DNA of 40,613 nucleotides from Dyadobacter jiangsuensis (GCF_003014695.1 NZ_PYAS01000029.1:1-40613); one strand, 5' to 3'; positions 1 through 8,578 are shown, counted from the stretch's first letter. The notes: generated from the letters alone by a model not told the origin. A program made the numbers and translations.

Positions 1-95
1 AACTGCTTCTGCAGCTTTTTTCTGCTACCGGCCGCCAGATAATTAGGTGGTCAATTTGCCACGGAATCAGGTGGTCAACTTCTCCGAAATACCCA
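1..95 (+). mobile_element. IS21-family terminal segment, left copy
   Basis: These 95 bases are the exact reverse complement of 40519-40613. They contain two tandem 24-bp repeats at 46-69 and 70-93, each starting GGTGGTCAA, and they end in CA at 95. Multiple terminal repeats and 5'-TG...CA-3' ends are the known signature of IS21-family elements. The IS body would lie to the left, outside the window, and the host DNA starts at 96. No transposase sequence is visible inside the window, so the family call rests only on the end structure. Confidence 0.8.
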
Positions 96-670
96 CCAAA
101 CAGTCCGACCAGCTGAGCTGGACTCAGCCCAGACCAGACACTTCCCTGACCTTGATAGACGCCTTGCAACTCGATAAAAACGAGCCCATCATTGACGTTG
201 GTGGCGGAGAAAGCAGGCTGGTTGACTACTTGTTACAAGAGGGCTTTACAGATATTACCGTTCTGGATATCTCACAAACGGCAATCGATCGTGCAAAGGC
301 CCGACTAGGCTCGTTATCAGACCGGGTAACCTGGATTGCCAACAACGTTCTGGATTTTATTCCGTCGCGAGCCTACCGGGTTTGGCATGACAGGGCTACT
401 TTTCATTTTTTGACTGGTAAGCACGAGATCGAAAAGTATGTCGGAATCGTTGAAAAATCCGTCATTAAAGGAGACGTGATACTGGGTACTTTTTCGATGG
501 ACGGTCCGGCAAAATGCAGTGGATTGCCCGTTAAACAATACGATCGGAGCTCGATTCAGCAAGTTTTCGGCCAAAGTTTCCGGTTGACCACAAGCGCTCA
601 CGTAGATCACATAACTCCATTCGGTACCAGTCAGAGCTTTATATTTTCAAATCTCAAAAAAAAGCCGTAA
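47..670 (+). CDS. Class I SAM-dependent methyltransferase, 5' end replaced by IS21
   Basis: This is a Rossmann-fold methyltransferase of about 190 native residues. The SAM-binding motif I is visible as IIDVGGGESRLVDYL at about residues 48-62, followed by an acidic strand end at VLDIS. The family normally starts with a short W-x-x-x-Y stretch before the SDQLSWTQP motif. Here the frame upstream of about base 95 is IS21 DNA, so roughly the first ten native residues are lost. The first 16 codons, from a GTG at 47, come from the IS end. The SAM-binding core is intact, so the product could still fold if translated from the IS-borne start. The stop is 3 bases before the next gene, suggesting an operon with the sulfur genes. 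The substrate is unknown. Confidence 0.7.
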   Translation: MVNLPRNQVVNFSEIPTKQSDQLSWTQPRPDTSLTLIDALQLDKNEPIIDVGGGESRLVDYLLQEGFTDITVLDISQTAIDRAKARLGSLSDRVTWIANNVLDFIPSRAYRVWHDRATFHFLTGKHEIEKYVGIVEKSVIKGDVILGTFSMDGPAKCSGLPVKQYDRSSIQQVFGQSFRLTTSAHVDHITPFGTSQSFIFSNLKKKP

Positions 671-673
671 TAA

Positions 674-1183
674 ATGAGCAATTCGACATCTGAAATAACC
701 AAAGAAAAGGAACACCAGGTCCGCGCAACTGATGCGATGTGCATCAATGAAAGCAAGCAAAGTCACCAATGGTATTACAACTTCAAATATCTGCTTGTAG
801 GTGTGTTGTTCGGCATTGTGTTTGTCAAAGCCGAAGTAATCAGCTGGTTCAGGATCCAGGAGATGTTCCGCATTCAGTCTTTCCACATGTACGGGATCAT
901 CGGCAGCGCAGTGCTGATAGGAGCGCTCTCTGTTTGGCTCATCAAGACCTTCAAAATCAAGACCATACATGGAGAAGAAATTACTTTCTCTGATAAAAAA
1001 TTCAACAGAGGACAAATTTATGGCGGGCTGACATTTGGACTGGGCTGGGGACTTACCGGCGCTTGTCCTGGACCCTTATTCGCCCAAATTGGTGTAGGAG
1101 CCACGGTGGTAATCGTGACCCTACTGAGCGCCATCGCCGGGACATGGGTATACGGGCGTTTCCGGGAGCAGTTGCCCCACTGA
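674..1183 (+). CDS. YeeE/YedE-type (DUF6691-like) sulfur-compound transporter half
   Basis: This is a 169-residue membrane protein with a hydrophilic N-terminal stretch of about 35 residues and then four likely transmembrane segments. The hallmark of the YeeE/TsuA family is GLGWGLTGACPGP near residues 123-135, whose conserved cysteine is used for thiosulfate passage in characterised TsuA. In Bacteroidota such half-size proteins usually come as a pair of adjacent genes. Only one half is present here, and the other may lie beyond the IS21 junction or be missing. It begins 3 bases after the methyltransferase stop. Import of thiosulfate or a related sulfur compound is inferred from family and context. 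Confidence 0.8.
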   Translation: MSNSTSEITKEKEHQVRATDAMCINESKQSHQWYYNFKYLLVGVLFGIVFVKAEVISWFRIQEMFRIQSFHMYGIIGSAVLIGALSVWLIKTFKIKTIHGEEITFSDKKFNRGQIYGGLTFGLGWGLTGACPGPLFAQIGVGATVVIVTLLSAIAGTWVYGRFREQLPH

Positions 1184-1282
1184 CATTAACACTGAGGGGA
1201 TGGGATATCAAATTAAATAAACCCGTCTCCCCTGACATTTTCAATCCATTTGGTAATCTTGTGACGAAAACTTCATTCAGTG

Positions 1283-1468
1283 ATGAAAAAAGCCTCAATC
1301 TTATATTCTTTTGCGGGCGTAGCGATCGGGGCAGTCCTGGGGTATTTATACTACCACTTCATTGGCTGCTCCTCGGGTACATGCCCCATTGCTTCAAACC
1401 CTGCCAGCTCAACCGTGTATGGCGCTGTAATGGGCGGATTGTTGATCGGTTCAATAGCCAGAAAATAG
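1283..1468 (+). CDS. DUF6132 family small membrane protein
   Basis: This is a 61-residue protein with two hydrophobic segments around a cysteine-bearing loop, IGCSSGTCPI at about residues 27-36. This matches DUF6132, a family of unknown function often found near YeeE and TauE genes in Bacteroidota. A GTG at 1280 lies directly before the ATG at 1283. The ATG was chosen because it begins the usual MKK-type signal start. The two cysteines four residues apart suggest a sulfur or redox role, but this is inference. It lies about 100 bases downstream of the YeeE-like gene on the same strand. Confidence 0.75.
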   Translation: MKKASILYSFAGVAIGAVLGYLYYHFIGCSSGTCPIASNPASSTVYGAVMGGLLIGSIARK

Positions 1469-1481
1469 TCCGTAGCGTCAT

Positions 1482-1575
1482 GGAAGGTTTCTGGAAGGAA
1501 AGGTATTCCCGTGAAGAATACGTATACGGGACCAGGCCCAACGCCTGGTTAAAACGCCAGCTGAATCTGAAATGA
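1482..1575 (+). pseudogene. N-terminal fragment of a second SAM methyltransferase
   Basis: A 30-residue frame carries FWKERYSREEYVYG followed by TRPNAWLKRQL. This strongly resembles the start of TehB-like SAM methyltransferases, which usually read FWNERY...EYVYGTEPN. Homology stops after about 28 residues and the frame ends at a TGA that overlaps the next ATG (ATGA at 1572-1575). The whole SAM-binding domain, about 170 residues, is missing, which suggests an internal deletion. It lies in a decayed stretch between intact sulfur genes. Confidence 0.6.
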
Positions 1576-2012
1576 AAAGCCATTGTCAAATATTAATAAT
1601 CGGCGGCACGGCAGGCATTATGACCGCCGCACAGTTAAAAGCCAGCAGGCGTTCGCTGGAAGTGGCCATCATAGAACCGTCCGCGCCTCACTGGCACCAA
1701 CCTGCCTGGACGTTGGTCGGGGCGGGAAGCTATGACTTTGAGGAAACGAGAAGAAATGAAGCATCTTTGATTCCCGATGGCGCAGACTGGATTCAGGATC
1801 GGATCACGAGGGTATTGCCGGACAATAATCAGGTACAAACCAGACATTCGGGCTCTACAACCTATGATTACCTTATTATCGCCCCAGGGCTACAGGTAAA
1901 CTCCGATGCCCTTCCAGGACTAAAACAGGCTTTACTGACGGATTCGGTACAGCAACTACATCGATCCTCAAAAAAACTGGGACGTTTTACAGAAATTCAA
2001 AGGGTGAAATGC
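1572..2012 (+). pseudogene. Sulfide:quinone oxidoreductase-like FAD protein, decayed N-terminal part
   Basis: The first about 125 codons read as a pyridine nucleotide-disulfide oxidoreductase of the SQR type, with QILIIGG at the start, IIEPSAPHWHQPAWTLVG and YDYLIIAPGLQVN. Full-length relatives have about 400 residues. Three defects are visible. The dinucleotide-binding glycine motif is one glycine codon short (IIGGTAG instead of the usual IIGGGTAG). A shift of about two bases near 1950 moves the homology (NYIDPQKNWDVLQKFKG) into another frame. That frame then meets a TGA at about 2006. The rest of the gene is gone and the opposite-strand DsrE gene follows. The frame open from 1572 runs on to 2117 without homology. 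The SQR call is by family resemblance; the general FAD fold is more certain. Confidence 0.75.
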
Positions 2013-2045
2013 TGGATGATTGCTTTACACATTTTCGAAAAAAGA

Positions 2046-2501
2046 TCAGGGATGTATGTAAGCCCACCCCTCGGCCTGGCGTATGATCAGCTCACCGTTG
2101 GCGCTGGGCGCAAATGAAACAAACGGCCACAGCTGGTCTTTGCCAATCTTTCTTTCCCGCAAAGTATTTTCGCATTGGGCCAGTATTACCCCATTATCCA
2201 GTAATGCCCTAAGTTCGGCCTGATAAGGGCCGTTGTTCATGTAAAGCGCCACCCCGCTTCCATGCACGATCAACTCTATCTGTAACTTCCCTTTCAGGCG
2301 CGGATCATCCAGCGCGTTCTGGATGTTTTTCAGCGTCGACTTTATTTTCTTCTCCTCCTCGGAATTAAGCTGATAAATCGCTCTGTACATCTTTTCTGTC
2401 GCCTGGGCACCGTTGAATGTCAAAGGATCGGCCTTTTGTGCGATAGTTTTATACGAGAACGCCATCAGCGTGGCCAGGCATGCGAGTCTGAATACTTTCA
2501 T
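2046..2501 (-). CDS. DsrE/DsrF-like family protein with signal peptide
   Basis: This is a 151-residue protein. The start at 2501 gives a clear signal peptide, MKVFRLACLATLMAFSYKTI, ending near AQ; an upstream ATG at 2561 would place a polar stretch before it. The mature part has the DsrE-like beta-alpha fold, with QIELIVHGSGVALY, GVILAQCENTL and a tail ending in GWAYIHP. DsrE-like proteins transfer or bind sulfane sulfur, and the cysteine in LAQCENT is the likely sulfur carrier. Export to the periplasm would put it near the TsdA-like cytochrome. It is divergent from the AraC remnant and convergent with the SQR remnant. Confidence 0.75.
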   Translation of the reverse strand: MKVFRLACLATLMAFSYKTIAQKADPLTFNGAQATEKMYRAIYQLNSEEEKKIKSTLKNIQNALDDPRLKGKLQIELIVHGSGVALYMNNGPYQAELRALLDNGVILAQCENTLRERKIGKDQLWPFVSFAPSANGELIIRQAEGWAYIHP

Positions 2502-2604
2502 TTTGTCTGATTGGTTTAAAGCCGCCAACTTATACAAAAGCTGTATCACGCTTTGTGACAATTGTTACATAACAGCGGGGATAACATGGTTAATTTTGCC
2601 AACG

Positions 2605-2903
2605 ATGATAAGAAAGACAAATCATATCCCCACTTATAATATTTGCAACCTAAATGGCCAGCAGGACACAGTCAAGGACATCACCGTTTATGACCTTCAA
2701 TATTTTCTGGGCATCCGGATATGATTTTCCCTCACCGGCATTCGTTTTATCAGCTGTTATATATTTCGTCCGGTGCGGGGCGCCATGTCATTGATTTTGA
2801 GCAGTACGATGTAGAACAAGGTTCCATCTATTTTGTTGCTCCCCGGCAAGTCCACCAATGGCTTTTTGATCATTCAACTCAAGGCTCTGGACGACCGTTT
2901 TGA
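2605..2903 (+). pseudogene. AraC-family regulator, frameshifted N-terminal remnant
   Basis: Two overlapping frames together give the sensor half of an AraC regulator. The first frame, from ATG 2605, contains IPTYNICNLNGQQDTVKDI and stops at 2724. The second, from about 2718, contains IFPHRHSFYQLLYISSGAG and VAPRQVHQWLF, the typical cupin with its HRH metal-site style motif. One missing C near 2715, where CC stands instead of the CCC needed for G-I-P-D, joins them. No helix-turn-helix domain follows, so about two thirds of the gene are lost. A -7-like box TAATTTTG lies at 2591-2598. The intact gene probably controlled the neighbouring sulfur genes (inference). Confidence 0.7.
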
Positions 2904-3097
2904 TGCTTAGCAAAAGTGAGAATCTCAGAAAGCAAACCACAGTACTGGACAGCAAATACCTACTCATCAAAGGGTTATACTAAACAAAATAATCACACTA
3001 AACGCAGTATAGCGATTTGAGGAAAAACAAACCTAGAAAACACCGATGCAAATGATCGTATGTAACATTTATCACTGACCAGGGGTTTTGCGGCAGG

Positions 3098-3105
3098 TAC
3101 TTTTG
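3098..3105 (+). promoter_or_regulatory. Putative Bacteroidota -7 promoter element for the TauE gene
   Basis: TACTTTTG fits the consensus TAnnTTTG exactly and lies 31 bases before the start codon at 3136. A convincing TTG element at the usual distance upstream is not seen. Confidence 0.5.
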
Positions 3106-3135
3106 CAGAGTACTTAATTCAACAACTACTCAGAA

Positions 3136-3945
3136 ATGCAAAGCTCAGAAGTTTTGGGATTTTCAGCTTCCATATTAATCGGGATAAGCCTCGGGCTGAT
3201 CGGAGGGGGAGGCAGCATACTTACTTTGCCGGTGCTCGTTTACATAATGGGGATCAATCCGGTACTTTCAACGGCATATTCCCTTTTTGTTGTGGGTACG
3301 ACTTCACTGGCAGGGTCATTCAATTTTATGCGCAAAGGGCTTGTCAACTACAAAGCCGCCCTTGTTTTTGCCGTTCCGTCATTTGTAGCTGTATTTCTCA
3401 CGCGGAAATACCTGGTTCCGATGATACCGGATTCGCTGTTTACGCTCGGCGGCTTTGAGGTAACTAAAAATACGGGGATCATGCTCTTTTTTGCCGTGGT
3501 GATGCTGGCCGCGTCTTATTCGATGGTCAAGGAAGACAAGACAGAGTCCGAAGACGCCCGCGGTGAGCTGCAATTCAACTACCCGCTGATCGGACTCGAA
3601 GGAGGTGTTTTGGGGATACTCACCGGCATTGTTGGCGCGGGAGGCGGGTTTCTGATCATCCCGGCGCTGGTCTTATTGGCAAAATTACCTATGAAGATGG
3701 CCGTTGGAACCTCGCTACTGGTCATTGCAGCCAAATCACTGATTGGTTTTGCGGGCGATATTTCAAATACGACCATTGACTGGACTTTCCTTTTGGAATT
3801 TACATCGCTTTCCATAGCAGGTATCTTTCTTGGATCCTTTCTCGGCAAATTTATTTCAGGTGAAAAGCTCAAAAAATCTTTCGGTTGGTTTGTGCTCGTG
3901 ATGGGCATCTATATCATTTCAAAGGAAATTCTTTTCAAATCGTAG
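3136..3945 (+). CDS. TauE/SafE family sulfite/organosulfonate exporter
   Basis: This is a 269-residue polytopic membrane protein with the two-fold repeat of the TauE/SafE family. The first repeat carries GISLGLIGGGGSILTLPVL at about residues 17-35. The second carries GILTGIVGAGGGFLIIPAL near residues 158-176, followed by GTSLLVIAAKS. Length and about eight hydrophobic segments are typical of the family. It probably exports sulfite or another small sulfur anion, a sensible partner for the thiosulfate-handling proteins around it. It has its own -7-like element upstream and is separated from the cytochrome gene by about 190 bases in which no gene is seen. Confidence 0.9.
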   Translation: MQSSEVLGFSASILIGISLGLIGGGGSILTLPVLVYIMGINPVLSTAYSLFVVGTTSLAGSFNFMRKGLVNYKAALVFAVPSFVAVFLTRKYLVPMIPDSLFTLGGFEVTKNTGIMLFFAVVMLAASYSMVKEDKTESEDARGELQFNYPLIGLEGGVLGILTGIVGAGGGFLIIPALVLLAKLPMKMAVGTSLLVIAAKSLIGFAGDISNTTIDWTFLLEFTSLSIAGIFLGSFLGKFISGEKLKKSFGWFVLVMGIYIISKEILFKS

Positions 3946-4137
3946 TCGGCACAAGCAATGTCGCAAGCGCAGCACTTTCCGATGCAGCAAATAGGAAGCC
4001 ATGAAAAGGCCAAAGCAAGCTTGATATACGTATATACCAAAGAGTTACATTCGGTACAAGCTTTGCTTAATTGCTCATTGAAGCTCAATGCAACAAAATA
4101 ATCAGGATTATCAAAATTAAAAACAGCCTATTCTCCA

Positions 4138-5205
4138 ATGATGTCTCCCGATGATTCCGTTGTTAAATTAATCCGCTCATTGAAGCTGCTTACGGGTCTT
4201 TTAGCCGTTGTTTTCGGGTTGTTTTCCGTGTTTTTGCTTGTTGTACTGTTCGGCAAGCCCGAGCCTGGTCCGGATCAAGCTGCCGGTGAGAAATTAACCG
4301 AAACCAAGACGGCCGACATAGCCCGCCTTATGCCGTGGAAGGGTCCGTCTGAAAGCGATCTTTCAAAGCTTACGCCAGCCGAGCAGCAAATGGTCAGATA
4401 CGGGAAAGAGCTGATTGTCCATACATCGGATTATCTCGGCCCCAAAGGCAGTGTAAAACACCTCTCCAATGGAATGAATTGCCAGAACTGCCATCTGGAT
4501 GCCGGCACCAAACCTTGGGGAAACAACTATTTTGCCGTAGAGGCCACTTATCCCAAGTTCAGGGCACGGTCTGGGAAAATAGAAAGCCAGGCCAAACGGA
4601 TCAACGACTGTTTTGAGCGAAGCCTGAACGGAAAGGGCCTGGATGAGCAAAGCAATGAAATGCGGGCCTTGCTGGCCTATATGAAGTGGCTGGGGACAGG
4701 TGTTCCGCCGAAACAAGCACCTGATGGCATTGGGATCTATAAAATGAATGATCTTGACCGAGCCGCCGATCCGGTAGCGGGCAAAGCGGTATATGAACAA
4801 AAATGTCAGAGCTGTCATCAGCCCGCCGGAGAAGGTATGCTCGCCTCCGATGAAATACATTATTTATTTCCGCCTCTTTGGGGCAAGCACAGCTACAATA
4901 CCGGTGCGGGGCTTTACAGGATATCCAATTTGGCTGGCTATGTGAAGGCGAACATGCCGCTCGGGGCTTCCTACGATGCGCCGCAGCTCATTGATGGGCA
5001 GGCCTGGGATGTGGCCGCTTTTATAAATTCCATGCCCCGCCCCCGGAAGGATCTAAGTAAAGACTGGCCCAATCCGGCAGATAAGCCCTTCGACCACCCC
5101 TTTGGCCCCTATGCGGATCCATTTTCCGAAAAGCAGCATAAGTATGGCCCATTCAATCCCATAAAAGACTGGCAAAAGCGGCACAAGAATCTAGATGCCA
5201 GATAG
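4138..5205 (+). CDS. tsdA: TsdA-like dihaem c-type thiosulfate dehydrogenase/tetrathionate reductase
   Basis: This is a 355-residue cytochrome with an N-terminal membrane anchor (about residues 16-38) and two haem-binding motifs, CQNCH at 115-119 and CQSCH at 223-227. C158, in RINDCFERSLNG, lies 39 residues after the first haem histidine. M273, in NMPLG, lies 46 residues after the second. In characterised TsdA the first haem has an unusual His/Cys ligation and the second a His/Lys-or-Met ligation, with closely similar spacings. TsdA interconverts thiosulfate and tetrathionate in the periplasm. The direction here cannot be read from the sequence. A porin follows 39 bases downstream. A general dihaem cytochrome is the fallback call. 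Confidence 0.8.
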   Translation: MMSPDDSVVKLIRSLKLLTGLLAVVFGLFSVFLLVVLFGKPEPGPDQAAGEKLTETKTADIARLMPWKGPSESDLSKLTPAEQQMVRYGKELIVHTSDYLGPKGSVKHLSNGMNCQNCHLDAGTKPWGNNYFAVEATYPKFRARSGKIESQAKRINDCFERSLNGKGLDEQSNEMRALLAYMKWLGTGVPPKQAPDGIGIYKMNDLDRAADPVAGKAVYEQKCQSCHQPAGEGMLASDEIHYLFPPLWGKHSYNTGAGLYRISNLAGYVKANMPLGASYDAPQLIDGQAWDVAAFINSMPRPRKDLSKDWPNPADKPFDHPFGPYADPFSEKQHKYGPFNPIKDWQKRHKNLDAR

Positions 5206-5244
5206 CTTTCGGGGAAGCGCCGGGAGCAGGTAAAACCTAAATTT

Positions 5245-6642
5245 ATGAAAAAGCGCTTTTTTCTTTTCGTCCTCTGGTGGATACAGACAAGTTTCCCACT
5301 TCTCGCACAGGAAGTTCCAAAGTCGCAGGAGGCAATCAGGGATACGAATACACTTCGCCATTTTCTGAAAACGGGGAAATTTTACGGTCATGCAAGATCT
5401 TACCGGTCGGCAACCCTAAACCAAAATCGGCTTACCGATTACTATGCGTGGGCGGTGGGTGGTGGAATTGGTTATCAAACGCCAAAGCTGGCCAAGCGAT
5501 TTCAGCTGGGAATCAGCGGCTTTTTCATATTTAACCTGGCCTCATCCGATCTTGCTCGTCCTGATCCGGCCACCTCTATGGTAAACCGCTATGAAATCGG
5601 TCTTTTTGACATCGAACGCCCGAATTATCGCCGGGATCTTGGTCGCCTGGAGGAATTTTACCTCAAAGCTCATTTTGGTAAAAAGTCGATACTGACCCTC
5701 GGCCGCCAGGTTCCTGAATCCCCCTTTATCAACCCACAGGATGGACGTATGAGCCCGACCTTAACTGAGGGTGCAGTGCTGGACGTTAATGAATGGCCAC
5801 ATTTGAAATTACGCAGCCAGTACCTATGGCGAATTTCGCCCCGCTCAACAATGCGCTGGCTGGAAATCGGCGAAAGTATGGGAATGTACCCCGTGGGGGT
5901 TGGTCTCGATGGGCGACCTTCTCAGTACAAGGGACAAACGGAGTCGGATTTCATTGCAATTTTTGGCGCTACTTACAAAAAGTCGAAATGGGAGATACAG
6001 CTTTGGGACACTTACGTGGACAATGTGCTGAATACTTTTTTTGTAAAAGCAGAGTGGAGGTCGCTGGCCAAAGGCGGAACAAACTGGATGACAGGAGCCC
6101 AGCTTACTATCCAGAAAATCACAGGGAACGGAGGAAACCCTAACGCCATGTTAGCCTATGCGCAGCCCGGCAGCGCGGTAGTAACCTCAGGACGCATAGG
6201 GAAAGAATCTGAAATATTTGACTGGTATCTGAATGCAACGCACATCTGGTCTCAGCAGCGGTACCTGATGCCAAGAGAATGGGGTAAAGAACCATTTTAC
6301 ACCTTTATGCCCCGTGAGCGTAACGATGGGTTCGGTAACTTAACGGCCGCTACCGTGAATACCCGCTTTAAACCCAAAAAGCACATTGAGCTAACACTAA
6401 GTGGAGGATACTTCCATTTGCCTGATGTCAAGAATTTCCGACAAAACAAATATGGGATGCCCGGCTATTCACAAATCAATTTGGGGCTCACCTACCAATT
6501 TGACCAATATCTAAAAGGACTCAGCGCTTTTCTGCTGGTGGTCCGCAAAGACAAGATGGGCAGCACCTATGATGACAGCCGGTATATCTTCAACAAAGTC
6601 AACATGGTTCATGCCAATCTTATACTCAATTACCGTTTTTGA
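5245..6642 (+). CDS. OprD-like outer membrane porin
   Basis: This is a 465-residue protein with a signal peptide ending near PLLAQ, followed by an OprD-type opening (FLKTGKFYGHARSY) and alternating short strands. It has many aromatic girdle residues and a terminal phenylalanine (LILNYRF), as expected for a beta barrel. OprD-family porins admit small anions or organic solutes. The tight spacing after the TsdA-like gene suggests co-transcription and that the pore serves thiosulfate, tetrathionate or another substrate of that enzyme; this is inference. The gene converges on the ATPase gene with only 5 bases between the stop codons. Confidence 0.8.
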   Translation: MKKRFFLFVLWWIQTSFPLLAQEVPKSQEAIRDTNTLRHFLKTGKFYGHARSYRSATLNQNRLTDYYAWAVGGGIGYQTPKLAKRFQLGISGFFIFNLASSDLARPDPATSMVNRYEIGLFDIERPNYRRDLGRLEEFYLKAHFGKKSILTLGRQVPESPFINPQDGRMSPTLTEGAVLDVNEWPHLKLRSQYLWRISPRSTMRWLEIGESMGMYPVGVGLDGRPSQYKGQTESDFIAIFGATYKKSKWEIQLWDTYVDNVLNTFFVKAEWRSLAKGGTNWMTGAQLTIQKITGNGGNPNAMLAYAQPGSAVVTSGRIGKESEIFDWYLNATHIWSQQRYLMPREWGKEPFYTFMPRERNDGFGNLTAATVNTRFKPKKHIELTLSGGYFHLPDVKNFRQNKYGMPGYSQINLGLTYQFDQYLKGLSAFLLVVRKDKMGSTYDDSRYIFNKVNMVHANLILNYRF

Positions 6643-6647
6643 CATGG

Positions 6648-7322
6648 TCAAGACATAATTTTCCCATCCACCATCTCGATGATCCGGTCGCAATTCGCAG
6701 CAAATTCATCGTCGTGGGTGACGGCGATGATGGTTTGCCCCTTCTCTTTGGCTAACTGACGGAAGACATCAAACACAACTTTGGTATTTTTCGAATCGAG
6801 ATTTCCGGTAGGTTCGTCCCCCATGATGATTGCCGGTTCGTTGATCAGCGCCCTTGCTATGGCCACCCGTTGCTGTTGTCCTCCCGATATTTTCGATGCC
6901 TTCTTCATTTCATGCCCTTTGATATCCAACATCGTCAGTAGCTCCATGGCACTTGCTTCTATCAACTCCTTGGGCTTTTTCCCTAGTTTGAGTGCAGGCA
7001 GCATCACATTGTCCAACACCGAAAATTCAGGCAACAGGTAATGAAACTGAAACACGAACCCGATGTGTGCATTGCGGAACCGCGACAATTCGTTTTGGCT
7101 AAGCCCGGTAACGGTGGTTCCATCGATGGTGATGCTTCCCTCATAGTCGGTATCCATCGTCGAGAGCAGGTAAAGCAGTGTCGATTTACCGGAACCTGAT
7201 TTGCCGACAATGGCCACAAACTCTCCTTTTTTCACTTCAAAGCCCACGTCCCTGAGTACCTGGAAGGTATCCGGCTCATGAAAATATTTGTTCAGGCCTT
7301 TTACCGATAATGCTGCGTTCAT
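6648..7322 (-). CDS. ABC transporter ATPase, MacB/LolD type
   Basis: This is a 224-residue nucleotide-binding subunit with all motifs: Walker A GKSGSGKST (40-48), Q-loop FQFHYLLPEF, signature SGGQQQRV (146-153), Walker B IIMGDEP (with D169 and E170) and the switch histidine in AVTHDDEF. It is of the FtsX/MacB-partner class, which drives lipoprotein release or tripartite efflux. It lies 14 bases after the permease and is the last gene of the operon starting with TolC at 11160. The adjoining adaptor and TolC genes favour efflux over lipoprotein sorting. Confidence 0.9.
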   Translation of the reverse strand: MNAALSVKGLNKYFHEPDTFQVLRDVGFEVKKGEFVAIVGKSGSGKSTLLYLLSTMDTDYEGSITIDGTTVTGLSQNELSRFRNAHIGFVFQFHYLLPEFSVLDNVMLPALKLGKKPKELIEASAMELLTMLDIKGHEMKKASKISGGQQQRVAIARALINEPAIIMGDEPTGNLDSKNTKVVFDVFRQLAKEKGQTIIAVTHDDEFAANCDRIIEMVDGKIMS

Positions 7323-7336
7323 TTGTTTATCATTGA

Positions 7337-8578
7337 TTAACCTCTCAGTATTTCCACCGGATCGACTTTGGACGCTTTGCGGGCCGGCAGGTATCCTGCC
7401 ACGAATGTGATGATCAGTCCAAAGACCATTGCCAGAATATAGTCGGCTGGCAGGTAAGAGATCGGGAGCGTATCAAAAGATGCGATTTTGAAAGGAATCC
7501 GGTCTACAATGGATGCAATGATAAACCCGAGCAACAGTCCGACAAAGCCGCCGATCAGACCAATGATGACGGATTGCACCAGGAAAATTTGTACGATGTC
7601 CCTGCCCTCGAAACCCATTGCTTTCAGGATCGCTATTTCCCGCATTTTCTCGTTGACGGTCATGTTCATAATGTTGTAGATACCGAACCCGGCTACGATC
7701 AGTATGGTAAGTGAAACCGCGATCGCGATAATATCGCGGAGCGTATTAGCCGACTCCAGCTGCCCGTTGCCTTCCTGCCAGGCCTCTGTCGTATATCTGA
7801 TATCGGGGCGAACGGCACCGGCAACCGCTTTTGCTTTGTTATAATCGCCGATATTGGCAAGCACTTCTGTTGCATAACTTTTGTTTTTAGAAAGCAACTG
7901 CCTGGCCGTGTTGATCGAGATCAAAGCACGGGTCTTGTCCACATTGCCCGTTCCTGTCTGCATCAGACCGGCCACTTTAAGGATTTTGCTGACTCCGTCC
8001 GATGTGGTAAGCGTAACATTATCCCTCACTGACACGCTGAGCTTGGCCGCCAGCCCCGTCCCTAAGACGATGGCGTCGGAACGCCTTTCCAGCTCGTTCA
8101 GGTCCCCCTCGGTCATGTATTGAACGGTATTGAACATCCTTATCTCGTTGGTTACATCAATGCCCGACAGGGTCCCGCTTACTTTGGTCACCCCGTTCCG
8201 GAAAAACACGTTCTGGTTGACCTGCTCGGTAATGTTCACTACCTCTTTGTTGTTTTGCAATGCCTGTACGACCTCCTGAGCATTCCTTATGCCCTCGGTA
8301 TAACTAATGTGCCTGGCATTGCTTACGCTGCGCAGGGTATCTCCACCGCTGTCCTGGGGGATAAGTATCGTTGGCTCTCCGCCCTGTTCATTATACACCC
8401 TGATGTGAGCCATGGTGGTAAAGGTGATCTCGGTTTGCGCGCCGTTCACGCCATTCATAAAGCTGTTCATGAAAATGTACATCGATATCCCGAAGGTTAC
8501 GCTGAGCACCGCTACGATCAGCTGCCTTATTTTGGAAGTCAGATGGACCCATGATATTTTCGTATTTACGTTTGCCAT
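7337..8578 (-). CDS. ABC transporter permease, MacB/FtsX type
   Basis: This is a 413-residue permease from the ATG at 8578; an ATG at 8602 would add 8 residues. One membrane segment is near the N-terminus (LIVAVLSVTFGISMYIF). A periplasmic MacB domain of about 230 residues follows, then three C-terminal membrane segments including IAIAVSLTILIVAGFGIYNI and the FtsX signature MREIAILKAMGFEGRDI. Unlike classical MacB, the ATPase is a separate gene directly downstream. The family uses mechanotransmission to push substrates from the periplasm through a TolC channel. Confidence 0.88.
   Translation of the reverse strand: MANVNTKISWVHLTSKIRQLIVAVLSVTFGISMYIFMNSFMNGVNGAQTEITFTTMAHIRVYNEQGGEPTILIPQDSGGDTLRSVSNARHISYTEGIRNAQEVVQALQNNKEVVNITEQVNQNVFFRNGVTKVSGTLSGIDVTNEIRMFNTVQYMTEGDLNELERRSDAIVLGTGLAAKLSVSVRDNVTLTTSDGVSKILKVAGLMQTGTGNVDKTRALISINTARQLLSKNKSYATEVLANIGDYNKAKAVAGAVRPDIRYTTEAWQEGNGQLESANTLRDIIAIAVSLTILIVAGFGIYNIMNMTVNEKMREIAILKAMGFEGRDIVQIFLVQSVIIGLIGGFVGLLLGFIIASIVDRIPFKIASFDTLPISYLPADYILAMVFGLIITFVAGYLPARKASKVDPVEILRG

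Noticed and set aside
2030..2056. HFRKKIRD-like match as a further SQR piece
   Set aside because: It is too short and overlaps the intact 3' end of the DsrE gene, so chance similarity is likely.
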